A stretch of DNA of 64,000 nt from Humulus lupulus (lineage: Eukaryota > Streptophyta > Magnoliopsida > Rosales > Cannabaceae). Of this stretch, positions 23,329 to 33,100 are shown in pieces (the first letter of the stretch is position 1; every line of letters starts with the position of its first letter). The position numbers and the translations under genes were made by a program. The notes beneath the pieces were generated by a model. It saw nothing but the letters and a program-made list of their open reading frames with translations, had not been told where the DNA came from and did not search any database. Where the stretch lies: assembly GCF_963169125.1 (NCBI RefSeq), contig NC_084800.1, positions 147,866,397 through 147,930,396 on the forward strand. The letters run 5' to 3'.

Positions 23329-25520
23329 GTGACCTTTCTTGGACATATAGTTGGGGCAGAAGGGATTAAGGTGGATCCGTCCAAGGTAGAAGCAGTTAGA
23401 GATTGGCCGAGGCCGAGGAATGCCTCGGAGGTGCGGAGTTTCCTTGGGTTGGCTGGTTACTACAGGCGGTTTGTAGAGGGGTTCTCAAAGATTTCTTCAC
23501 TGATGACAGAATTGACAAGAAAGAATCAGAAGTTTATCTAGTCAGAGAAGTGTGAGAACAGCTTCCAGGAGTTGAAGCGACGACTTATCTCTGCGCCTGC
23601 GTTGAGTCTTCCTTCCGAGGAAGGGAAGTTCGTGGTTTACTATGATGCATCGAGGTTGGGCTTGGGCTGTGTGCTGATGCAGAATGAGAAAGTTATAGCC
23701 TATGCATCTCGACAGCTGAAGGATTATGAGTAGAGATATCTGATTCATGATTTGGAGTTAGCAGCAGTGGTATTTGCACTAAAGGTGTGGCGTCATTATT
23801 TGTATGGAGAGAAGTGCGAGATATACACCGACCATAAGAGTCTAAAGTATTTCTTCACTCAGAAGGATCTAAATATGAGACAGAGACGTTGGTTGGAGTT
23901 GGTTAAGGATTATGATTGTGATATCCTTTACCACACTGGGAAAGCCAACGTGGTGGCAGATGCGTTGAGCCGGAGAGGCCCAGGACAGTTGTATAGTTCT
24001 ACTCAGATCTCGAGAGAATTGGATGATGTGATGGTCAGGGCAAAGATAGAACTGGTGGTGGGCCAGTTAGCTAATATCACTTTGCAGTCGACCCTACTAG
24101 AGCGGGTCAAGGAGGGTCAGTTGATAGATGTGCAGTTGCAGGACAGTAGGCAGCATGCCTTAGCGGGGACAGCTAAGGATTATTCAGTTTCAGAGACAGA
24201 TTTGCTCCGATATCAGGGACGGATATGTGTTCCGGCAGATGAGGGGATTAGGTGTGAGATATTGGATGAGTCCCACACTACGCCATACTCACTTCAGCCG
24301 GGTACCATGAAGATGTATCAGATCTATGGACATTATACTGGTGGCCCGGGATGAAGAAGGATGTAGTTGAGTATGTATTTAGATGTTTAACCTGTCAGCA
24401 GGTTAAGGCTGAGCATCAGCGACCAGTGGGAATGCTGCAGCCTTTGGGTATCCCAGAGTGGAAGTGGGAGGATATTACGATGGATTTCGTGGGAGGATTA
24501 CCCAGGACAGTTGGACTTCATGACTCGGTGTGGGTGATAGTGGAAAAGTACACCAAGTCAGCTCATTTTCTACCATTGAGGTCAACTTATACCATGGAAC
24601 AGTATGCAGAGCTATATGTGAGGGGGATAGTTCGTCTCCATGGGGTTCCAAAGTCTATTGTATCTGATCGAGACCCTATCTTCACCTCTAAGTTCTGGGG
24701 AGCTCTACAGAGAGCCATGGGGACTCAGTTGAAGTTTAGCACAGCTTTTCATCCTCAGACTGATGGACAGTCTGAGAGGACGATTCAGATATTGGAGGAC
24801 ATGCTTAGGGCATGTGAGATTGACTTTGAGGGTTCATGGAGTAAGTATCTCCCATTGATTGAGTTCTCATATAACAACAGTTATCAGGCCACGATTGGGG
24901 TGGCTCCTTATCAGATGTTATATGGAAGGAGAATCAGATCGCCTATTCACTGGGACGAGATGGGTGAGAGAAGATATTTGGGGCCAGATATGGTTCAGAA
25001 GACTAATGAGGCCATTGAAAAGATTCGAGCTAGGATGCTTGCCTCGCAGAGTAGACAAAAGAGCTACACTGATCCTAAGCGTAGGAGCGTGGAGTTCCAG
25101 GTTGGGGACCACGTGTTTCTGCGAGTTTCGTCGTTGAGAGGTGTGAGGAGGTTTGGAGTGAAGGGCAAGCTGAGCCCTCGGTTCGTTGGACCCTTTGAGA
25201 TTCTAGAGAGGGTCAGGCAGGTGACCTATAGGCTAGCTTTGCCACCGTCACTATCAGGAGTTCATAACGTGGTCCATGTCTCTATGTTGCAGAAGTATGT
25301 TTCAGATACAACGCATGTGTTGAGATATGAAGATTTAGAGCAGCAGACAGACTTGTCCTATGAGGAGAGACCATTTTAGATTTTGGATCAGAAGGATAAA
25401 GTTCTGCGGAATAAGACGATTCCGTTAGTGAAAGTTTTATGGAGGAATAGCAAGGTTGAGGAAGCAACATGGGAGTTAGAAACAGCGATGCGGGATCAGC
25501 ATCCCGAGCTGTTCAGGTAA
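23329..25520 (+). pseudogene. Ty3/gypsy Tekay/Del pol: RT end, RNase H, integrase, chromodomain (element W)
   Basis: It begins in the RT thumb ([19 protein letters not shown]), then RNase H ([41 protein letters not shown]; to about 23970). The integrase zinc domain (about 24265-24410) has the second His changed to Gln ([11 protein letters not shown]), followed by CLTCQQVKAEHQRP. Core residues are D in TMDFVGG (about 24483), D in VSDRDPIF (about 24665) and E in TDGQSERTIQ (about 24775). The C-terminal GPFEILERV region and a chromodomain-like tail (KVLWRNSKVEEATWELE) end at the stop at 25518. Defects: TAG stops at 23539, 23731 and 25377, and a one-base loss near 24322. Protease, gag and most of RT are missing. 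It is the best-preserved integrase of this family here. Confidence 0.92.
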
Positions 25521-25540
25521 ATTTCGAGGACGAAATTCTC

Positions 25541-25556
25541 ATTAGGAGGGGATAGT
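25541..25556 (+). other. Polypurine tract of element W
   Basis: ATTAGGAGGGGATAGT lies directly before the LTR start TGTAACG and just after the pol stop and the FEDEI-type codons. The same tract is at 62363-62377 (Z) and, reversed, at 40765-40780 (X). Confidence 0.8.
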
Positions 25557-26809
25557 TGTAACGACCCAAAATCGCTAATAAGGCTTAAGGGCCTTGATTA
25601 GTGTGCCAGGAGGGCATTAATAGAATAATTGTGATTAACTGTGTAATTATATGTTTAGTAATGTTTATATGATAATTGATTGTATTATGTGGTAATATGA
25701 TATGAAATAAATATGTGATATATGTGAGAACCACATTATTATGTGGACAGGTTCGCTGAGCACGACTCAAGACAATTCTAGGGTCAGATAGCGGGAAAAG
25801 TCACAACGGGGCTTAAGATATGACTTTGGATAAGTCGGGGGGTACTTTTAGATAGCGGGTAGCGATTTGGACTATCGGGTCATGAAAATAAATATATGGA
25901 GATATATTTGAGGTTAGGATGTCTAGGCGGGAATATTGGGGGATTTTACCATTTTGGCCTCGGGGACGGTTCCGGCACCCCGAGCCTCGGGATTAACTTA
26001 ACAGGTAAGTTAGACATAAGGAAGCTTTTAGAAGAAAAACACAAACCGACTAAGAGCCTTTACCTCAGCTCTCTCTCGCGCTTAAGGAAAACAAAGGAAA
26101 GGAAAAAGAACACAGAAAACAGGGGAACAAGCTGGAATTTCTGAGATTGGTGGTGAGGATTTGGAGGTTTAGCTCAGGAGTGAATCAAGAACTAAAATCG
26201 GGATTAAGGTCAGCATCTAGTCTTCTTTTCTGTGGTTGAATTCTGAGTTCTAGCTGGGTTTTGGTTAAGTGTTGAAACAAATATGGTTTTGATGTTTTAA
26301 GGCAGAATTAAGAAGGAAACTTGGGAACTTAGCTTGGCTATGGCTTGGTGAAGTGATTCAACAGCAAAGGTAAGTTTCAACTCCTGGTTTAGAGGTTTTA
26401 AATTGGGTTTGAATGGCTGGTTTAGGTGTTTATAGCTCTTGGGTTTCAGAGATTGAAAAGAGAAGATTAGAGTGTGCTAGGCTGTGTTTTCTGTGGAATT
26501 ATGTTGTTTAGATCATGCTAAAGGAGTTGCGATTAATTGGTTAGGAGTTGGGGAGCTTTGGGATGGTTTAAGGTGAGGTTTCAGGCTTAGAAATGGTGTA
26601 AATTCTGGGTTCGAAAGGGAGGGTCGCGACTCTGTTCTAGAGCGCTGCGGCCCTAGCATGCAAAGGAGCCAAGGAGGCTCGGCCAAGGGAGAGCGCCGCG
26701 GTTACCAAGGCAAGGGCCGCGGTGCGTGTGTGGTTCAGCATGGGTGTGGTTTTGTTTTAGGGAAGGGCCGCGGCTAAGCTTCAGGGGCCGCAGCCCTTGG
26801 TTGAACACA
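25557..26809 (+). repeat. 3' LTR of element W, first part
   Basis: It starts TGTAACGACCCAAAATCGC after the polypurine tract. It carries the family opening, a pyrimidine run (about 26066), strong splice-donor-like AAGGTAAGTTT (26368), and a GC-rich island with GGGCCGCGG words (26615-26800). It breaks off at 26809 in Tat-type gag sequence. The segment 26171-26809 occurs again at 29409-30047. Confidence 0.85.
26171..26809 (+). repeat. 639-bp direct duplication, left copy
   Basis: It aligns without gaps to 29409-30047 at a constant offset of 3238, with only a handful of substitutions seen (for example GCATGGG/GCGTGGG and GGGCCGCGG/GGGTCGCGG). The copies bracket the Tat-type fragment. Confidence 0.9.
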
Positions 26810-27406
26810 AGGGAGATTTAGGCTGAGCAAATGCCCACTGGCTTCAGAGAGCCTCGCATGACTCTGTACGAGGGTACTACAGACCCAAAATATCACTTAG
26901 ACTCCTTCAATAACTTGATGAAGTTAAGGGGGGTCAACAGCAGAGCAAAATGTCATTGCTTCGTCGTTACTCTTAAAGGAGTGGCGTACAAATGGTTCAG
27001 GAGGTTAAGGCCAGGAACAATCAAGTCATGGCAACAATTCTCTGATGAATTTCTTCAGCAACACCATGCAGCGTGTGACTACGTCATGCCAACTACCAGC
27101 CTTGCTAACATCAAACAAGGCGAGAATGAAAGTTTGAAGGACTACATCCATAGGTTCAGTATAGAAGCAACAAAGGTGGGAGATTTAACCAAAGCGGAGC
27201 TCAAGATGGCTATTACAGCCGGAGTTCGTCCAGGAAGCAAGTTATGGGGGAGCATGCTCAAAAGAGAAGTTTCAAATTTGGATGACTTCTTCGAGAGGGC
27301 ACAAAAGTACATACGTGTGGAAGAGGGCCATAAGAACTTCCATGTCGAAGAAAGCGAACCTTCCTCCAGTGGCCATACTACCAATACGTCTGGAGATCCC
27401 ATATAG
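26810..27406 (+). pseudogene. Tat-lineage gypsy gag fragment
   Basis: An open frame (ATG at 26831, stop at 27404) of 191 residues reads as retrotransposon gag: PRMTLYEGTTDPKYHLDSF, then TLKGVAYKWFRRLRPGTIKSW, TSLANIKQGENESLKDYIHRF and LDDFFERAQKYIRVEE. This is the capsid-type domain of Tat/Athila-like elements, with no zinc knuckle. The true N-terminus is missing, because W LTR sequence runs to 26809. The reading frame stops just after the gag core, and no protease or pol follows. The element can only be a deletion derivative or a non-autonomous member. Confidence 0.8.
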
Positions 27407-28243
27407 AAGGGGGTCTCATGCTAGAGGGGTCGCGGACCATGTTTGAGATCCAACGGAGACCCTCTAGCCATGAAAGTCCCCACCCGAGGGGAAATCACTT
27501 CAAAAGTAGACGCCACCAAAAGGGGTCTCCAAAGTAGACGCCACCAAAAGGGGTCTCCAAAGTAGACGCCACCAAAAGGGGTCTACAAAGTAGACACCTC
27601 CAAAAGGGGTCTCCAAAGTAGACACCTCCAAAAAAGGGTCTCCAAAGTAGATGCCTCCAAAAAGGGTCTCCAAAGTAGACGCCACCAAAAAGGGCCTCAA
27701 AAGTAGACGCTATCCAAAAGGGTCTCAAAGTAGACGCTTCCGAAAAGGGTCTCAAAGAAGACGCTTGCAAAAAGGGTCTCAAAGAAGACGCTTGCAAAAA
27801 TAGTACTATGCCTAATGACGAGAAGGACGCTTCTCGCAAGAAATAATAAGCGCGCGCAAGAAAAACATAAAAGGATAACTAAGACCCAAGGGGTCAAAAT
27901 ATCTTTATAAAAGCAACCAAGAGGCACCAAAAGAGGTCCCAGTGAACCCTTTCACATGGGCCCCAAAGGACCTCCAGCCTGATAGATAAAAGAGGGGAAC
28001 CAACTAAACCCCTTCACACAGGCTTAAAAAGGGCCTCAAAAGCAATAGAACAAGAAATAAACAAGCAACATATGTATTTATGCCTTAAAAGAAAAAGGGA
28101 GTTCTTGAGACAATACAAGAGTTACCAAAAGAGAAGTAATACTAACAAGGAGGTAAGATGTAAATATTAAGCCATGCATGAAGGCCTATTTATAGGAACC
28201 AAGATGAATAGTCTACAAGAGCACCTTAAGGCCCTCTCCTAGA
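27407..28243 (+). other. Non-coding 3' region of Tat-type fragment
   Basis: Between gag and the polypurine tract there is no protease, RT or integrase. The first 400 bp are a 27-bp tandem array; the remainder is purine-rich with repeated GGGCCTCAAAAG-like words. Long 3' untranslated regions with tandem repeats are known in the Tat lineage. Confidence 0.6.
27501..27800 (+). repeat. 27-bp tandem repeat array
   Basis: About 11 copies of a unit like AAGTAGACGCCACCAAAAGG plus GGTCTCC. Units are near-identical on the left and drift rightward (CACCTCC, CGCTTCC, CGCTTGC variants; some units 25-26 bp). Confidence 0.9.
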
Positions 28244-28256
28244 CTAGGGGGGCAAG
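28244..28256 (+). other. Polypurine tract of Tat-type fragment
   Basis: AGGGGGGCAAG directly before TGTTGATG. It is close to the reversed tract of the other Tat element (CTTGGGGGGCAAA at 46417-46430). Confidence 0.75.
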
Positions 28257-28288
28257 TGTTGATGCTCATAATCTCATCAAGAGAAAAT

Positions 28289-28690
28289 GTAAGGCCACCA
28301 TATGGGCGAGGCGTCCTATTCCGCGAGGCCACCATATGGGCGAGGCGCCCTATTCCGCGAGGCCATCATATGGGCGAGGCGCCCTATTCCGCGAGGCCAC
28401 CATATGGGCAAGGCGCCCTATTCCGCGAGGCCATCATATGGGCGAGGCGCCCTATTCCGCGAGGCCACCATATGGGCGAGGCGCCCTATTCCGCGAGGCC
28501 ATCACATGGGCCAGGCCATCATATGGCAAGGCCACCATATGGGCGAGGCGCCCTATTCCGCGAGGCCATCATATGGGCGAGGCGCCCTATTCCGCGAGGC
28601 CATCACATGGGCGAGGCCATCATATGGCAAGGCCATCATATGGCGAGGTCGTCCCATTCCGCGAGGCCACCGATCCGCGAGGCCCTTGGG
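28289..28690 (+). repeat. 34-bp tandem repeat array in LTR
   Basis: Roughly ten units built on GAGGCCACCATATGGGCGAG plus GCGCCCTATTCCGC, some shortened (for example ATCATATGGCAAGGCC). The unit length is not a multiple of three and lacks stops in all plus frames, so three overlapping ORFs of about 180-200 codons arise as by-products. Confidence 0.9.
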
Positions 28691-29203
28691 CCACTCCCAC
28701 CATGCCCATGCGCGGGGCCGAGGGAGGCTGCGAGGCCATCAATGGTGCCCCATGCGCGAGGCCGCGCAAGGTCCCACGCGCACACGCCCCGGGAGGTCCA
28801 CCAGCCCACCATCTTCTCAGGAGGGCGACACCCCATGACTTGATGCGTATGGGCCAGAGATCCCTTTTTTCACACCTCGAAGTCCCTATGCTTAGGAGAT
28901 CCAGTACGAGCCAAATGGGACATATTTGTACGACCAAGTACTAGGTACGGATACTAGTGCCAGCAAGGATCATGGTCCGTACGTCTACGGCCATAGGTCA
29001 GAACCGATACCACTACCTCCTGTGCCACTACGCCTGCCACCATGCATCAGATACGGGTACAGATGAGTAGTGGAGACATCCTCCTAACACCTGCTCCTGT
29101 ATAGGATGTACAACCACAACCTCTGAGGCCACACCCCTAGTACAGTACGTATGTACCACTTGGTCCCCTGGACCACTATGTACCTGAGGCCATTAGAGCC
29201 TAC

Positions 29204-29211
29204 TATAAAAG
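29204..29211 (+). promoter_or_regulatory. TATA box of Tat-type LTR
   Basis: TATAAAAG, about 200 bp before the LTR end. Confidence 0.55.
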
Positions 29212-29409
29212 GAACTCCAAGGCCACCTGAAAGGGAGTTGGAAATTTTACTGTAGCAGAGGCATTAGTGTGAATGAGATACTGAATTCTCCATTGTTGTT
29301 ATACCATTGTTCTTGAGTTATTGTTCAAGTTTTCATAGCTTTCCAATTAGCAATTTTAATTTGATAATTTTTCCAACTTAACTTCGTTGACGAGTTCTCA
29401 CCGTCAACA

Positions 29410-31098
29410 GCTCAGGAGTGAATCAAGAACTAAAATCGGGATTAAGGTCAGCATCTAGTCTTCTTTTCTGTGGTTGAATTCTGAGTTCTAGCTGGGTTTT
29501 GGTTAAGTGTTGAAACAAATATGGTTTTGATGTTTTAAGGCAGAATTAAGAAGGAAACTTGGGAACTTAGCTTGGCTATGGCTTGGTGAAGTGATTCAAC
29601 AGCAAAGGTAAGTTTCAACTCCTAGTTTAGAGGTTTTAAATTGGGTTTGAATGGCTGGTTTAGGTGTTTATAGCTCTTGGGTTTCAGAGATTGAAAAGAG
29701 AAGATTAGAGTGTGCTAGGCTGTGTTTTCTGTGGAATTATGTTGTTTAGATCATGCTAAAGGAGTTGCGATTAATTGGTTAGGAGTTGGGGAGCTTTGGG
29801 ATGGTTTAAGGTGAGGTTTCAGGCTTAGAAATGGTGTAAATTCTGGGTTCGAAAGGGAGGGTCGCGACTCTGTTCTAGAGCGCTGCGGCCCTAGCATGCA
29901 AAGGAGCCAAGGAGGCTCGGCCAAGGGAGAGCGCCGCGGTTACCAAGGCAAGGGCCGCGGTGCGTGTGTGGTTCAGCGTGGGTGTGGTTTTGTTTTAGGG
30001 AAGGGTCGCGGCTAAGCTTCAGGGGCCGCAGCCCTTGGTTGAACACATGAGTTTTTGAGGGTTTTAGGCACGGGAAGGTGGTCTAGTGTGCTCGAGTTTG
30101 GTTTCACCACCGTGCTTGGTGGAATTTGGAATCCCGGGGGTTAGTTTTGTAACTGGAAACCTATATTGGAGTATTAATGGAATCCTATACTTTGGTTGTG
30201 ACTAGGTGATAAAGGCTTAGGCTTGGGGATGGATCGTGCTTGAGAGGCGTTGCTCGTAATTCAATAACAGCACAGACTAAAGGTAAGAAAACTGCACCTG
30301 GTTGAATATATGTGACGGGACTAAGGGCTCCCTATTGTAAATGCTTGAAAAGATGGTATTATGCCATGCAAGCCATTAGTGAACCAACGGCCTAAGGGTG
30401 CCAAGGGTTTCACTAGGGGACAGGGCGCGACTCGGCCACTTGTAGCCGAGGACAGCTTATTATGCATTGAGCTCGGTTTAAGCGGGCCGGAGTCAGTGGG
30501 TTAAATAGAGGGTGCGGCCTAAGTCGTCGACCCTGAGTAATATGTGATATGAGTATTATATGTGATAGAATGTATCTTGAATTAGATTGTATATGTTGAA
30601 TATCTGTTGAGGATTATCTGATGGGAATACAAGCACATTGAACTATTTGTCTGTTATTATTGTTTGAGTTGTCTATGATGTTTTCTTGCTGGGCCTTGGC
30701 TCACGGGTGCTACGTGGTACAGGTAAAGGCAAGGGAAAATTAGATCAGCCCTAATTGGAGAGCTCAGCGAGCAGAATGTACATAGCCAGGTGCTCGGCCG
30801 CCACGGTTGAGGTCTAGGCAAGGACGTGGAACCTGAAGACTGTCTGTTTTGCCTTAGTATGGCTAGTGGATACTCATGTACTTTTTGGAGTCTGCAAACT
30901 TATTCTAACTTTGTTTTTGTATGGGATCCCATGTTTACTACAGTTTAAATATATAGAATGAGTCTTTTGAGACCAAAACCTTTTTAACCTTAGCTATTAC
31001 ATGTTTAGTGACACATTTTCAAAATAATAGCATGATTAGCAAGTCCTGGACCTTTATAAGTACACAGTGTAACGGTCTTGGCTATCCAGGGCATTACA
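29410..31098 (+). repeat. 3' LTR of element W, second part
   Basis: It restarts at GCTCAGGAGTG (duplicating 26172 onward) and continues past 30047 into the rest of the LTR: AAGGTAAGAAAACTGCACC (30279), GGGCCTTGGCTCACGGGTGC with GGTACAGGTAAAGG (about 30695), TGGGATCCCATG, and the end GGCTATCCAGGGCATTACA. Element Y has the same LTR terminus, so W and Y belong to one subfamily. Confidence 0.85.
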
Positions 31099-31956
31099 TT
31101 GTTGGTATTTGATTACATGTAAGTGAGTATAGCAGATTATATACATCTCATGAAAAATTAATAGTAATCACAATATATATTTTTACATGAGAAATATTTC
31201 ATTCTAGCAACCATAACTATAATTGGACATTTTTCATGTATGTGGATCTATTAAAAATTACATAAAACACCTAAACAACTTTATACCATTTGTAGCACAA
31301 ATCTAGGCCTGAAACTCCTTATTATTTAATGCTTGCTTCCTGACTATGTCCTGCATAATACTAAGAGGATGTGTGGTCTCCTTTTTCAATAGTGAATTTT
31401 CTAATGCACACTTTGGAGTCCTAACATATGAGAGTGTGTATGTTATTGGGTGTTGTTGAAATCAACACGCAAAAATTTCTTTTTCTCTTACTTTGGGTTT
31501 GTGCGTATGGAGAGAAAAGAAACATTTTTGTTCAATTCTTTTGAGAGATAAAAAAATTCTATATAAGCCTTCTCACATAAGGTCCGATTTATAGAAACCT
31601 TGGAAGTGAAGAAATATGTTAAACCTAGCTCTCTTTTGGAGTGGGCTTTGTCGTCCGTCACAGCCCATTGGACTGCATTGGGTGTCGCCCATCACAGTCC
31701 AATACACTGTGTAGGTGCCCAACATGTATTTCCCAAAACACATTATTCCAGTTAAGGATTTTAATTATACCACTCTATTTAGAAAATAAATAATGTATAA
31801 TAATTGTCACAAAATTAATTTCAACATAATACCATTGTATGTTATTTCCCTATTATATTATTTTATAAATAATAATAAAATAAAGAAATTTATTATTTCT
31901 TTAATTGAAAATAATAATTTATTATTACTATTATACTTTGTTTAATTCACCAAATA
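31099..31956. other. AT-rich spacer between W and Y, possible decayed LTR
   Basis: No coding sequence. It begins TTGTTGGTATTTG, and its minus strand would end ATACCAACA like an LTR, but no PBS or TSD was found. The GC-richer part near 31645-31715 has repeated CAGCCCATTGGACTG and CAGTCCAATACACTG words. The unassigned remainder is AT-rich. Confidence 0.4.
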
Positions 31957-31957
31957 C

Positions 31958-32112
31958 GGGATAGCCAAGATATCAAGCTCGCTCGGGGAAAAATGGTGTA
32001 ATGCCCTGGGTAATTTATTATTATACTGTATAATTTATTATTAGCATTATTATTTGTTGAATTTATTGTGTTATCAAGCTCGCTCGGGGACAAATGGTGT
32101 AACGCCCTGGAT
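31958..32112 (+). repeat. 101-bp tandem duplication across the left edge of Y
   Basis: The string TATCAAGCTCGCTCGGGGA followed by (A/C)AAATGG and the LTR end TGTAA(T/C)GCCCTGG occurs at 31971-32010 and 32072-32111, offset 101. Just before the first copy is GGGATAGCCAAGA, a piece of the same LTR end. Flank and LTR terminus were thus duplicated together. Confidence 0.8.
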
Positions 32113-32215
32113 AGCCAAGACCGTTACACTGTACATTTATAAAGGTGCAGGACTTGCTAATCAAGTCATTAAGTTAAAAACGTGTCATTGAAGTCGTTAA
32201 TGAACTAGGGAGATC
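32098..32215 (-). repeat. 3' LTR stump of element Y
   Basis: It reads TGTAACGCCCTGGATAGCC, the reverse complement of the W LTR end, and continues about 115 bp. It then jumps to RNase H sequence, while the matching 5' LTR (36771 onward) continues. So about 95% of the 3' LTR and all of integrase were deleted together. Confidence 0.8.
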
Positions 32216-32640
32216 TGAACAGAACTAAATATCTACCCCGAGCCCCTCCGGCTCAATGCATCTGCCATAACATTGGCTTTCCCTGGATGGTAAAGAATAT
32301 CACAATCATAATCCTTAACCAACTCCAACCAACGCCTTTGCCTCATGTTCAAATCCTTCTGGGTGAAGAAATACTTCAGACTCTTGTGGTCAGTGTAGAT
32401 CTCGCACTTCTCCCCATACATGTAATGTCGCCACACCTTCAGTGCGAATACCACTGCTGCCAGTTCCAGGTCATGGGTAGGATACTGTTACTCATACTCC
32501 TTCAGATGTCATGATGCATAAGCTACAACTTTCTCATTCTACATTAGCACATAGCCTAAACCCAGCCTTGATGCATCATAGTAAACTATAAACTTTCCTT
32601 CCTCCGAAGGAACACTCAGTACAGGTGCAGTAATAAGTCG
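32216..32640 (-). pseudogene. RNase H remnant of element Y
   Basis: Minus-strand frames give RLITAPVLSVPSEEGKF and [15 protein letters not shown] (about 32640-32540), then [35 protein letters not shown] and [10 protein letters not shown] (32454-32233). It is nearly identical to the W RNase H. A short spacer with stops follows on its 3' side. Integrase is absent. Confidence 0.85.
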
Positions 32641-33100
32641 GCCCTGCTGGCAAAACCCTAGTAATGTCCACCACACTAGCCAGAAAACCCATACATCCTC
32701 CTTGTAACAAGTCTCTAGCTTGTAATACTGATATTTTGGGTACGCAAGATCCACATTCTGTACCCACAAAAATGAAAGGATCCTCGCCCTCAGGCTCAAA
32801 AGTCACCATCTTCTTCCTGCAGTCAATAGTAGGTCCATATCTGACTAGCCAATCCATCCCTAAGATCATGTCAAAATCCTCCATGTCTAGGTCAATCAAG
32901 TCTACTGAAAGCTCCCTACTATCAACTATCACTGGCAGTGCTCTAATCCATCTTTTGGAAACTACCAATTCCCCAGTAGGTCCCAAACCCCGCAGTATGG
33001 TACTCACTAGGTCTACACAACCTATCAATTACTTTACTAGAAACAAATGAATGCGTAGCACCAGAGTCAATCAATACAGTAAAAGGAGAGCCAGCACTGG
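32641..33100 (-). pseudogene. Retropepsin region of element Y, fused to RNase H by deletion
   Basis: Minus strand: LIDSGATHSFVS with an intact catalytic DSG (33060-33068), then GELVVSKRWIRALPVIVDS, DLDMEDFDMILGMDWLVRYG and the chain to about 32650. At about 32640 the frame passes directly from the end of protease to RLITAP of RNase H, so the whole RT palm is missing. A frameshift separates the active site from the longer downstream frame. Confidence 0.85.

Larger units (their letters stand above)
28257..29409 (+). repeat. 3' LTR of Tat-type fragment
   Basis: An LTR of 1153 bp from TGTTGATGCT to CCGTCAACA, preceded by a polypurine tract and with TATAAAAG at 29204-29211. It holds a 34-bp tandem array in its U3 part. 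It is followed immediately by W LTR sequence. A truncated relative is at 10965-11509. Confidence 0.85.

Noticed and set aside
27495..27930. Minus-strand ORFs with repeated aromatic-rich peptide (GVYFGDPFW)
   Set aside because: By-product of the 27-bp tandem array; the unit is a multiple of three, which keeps the frame open.
27501..28690. CRISPR-like look of the repeat arrays
   Set aside because: Units are contiguous with no unique spacers, and the setting is a plant retrotransposon.
28256..28944. Three overlapping plus-strand ORFs of 178-202 codons with a repeated peptide
   Set aside because: They come from a stop-free 34-bp tandem array inside an LTR; no homology and no start context.
19009..31098. 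Treating the LTRs at 19009 and 25557 as the two LTRs of one element W
   Set aside because: They are only about 75-80% alike by eye, the possible flanks (ACTTA and TTGTT) do not match, and the left LTR is cut by another element.
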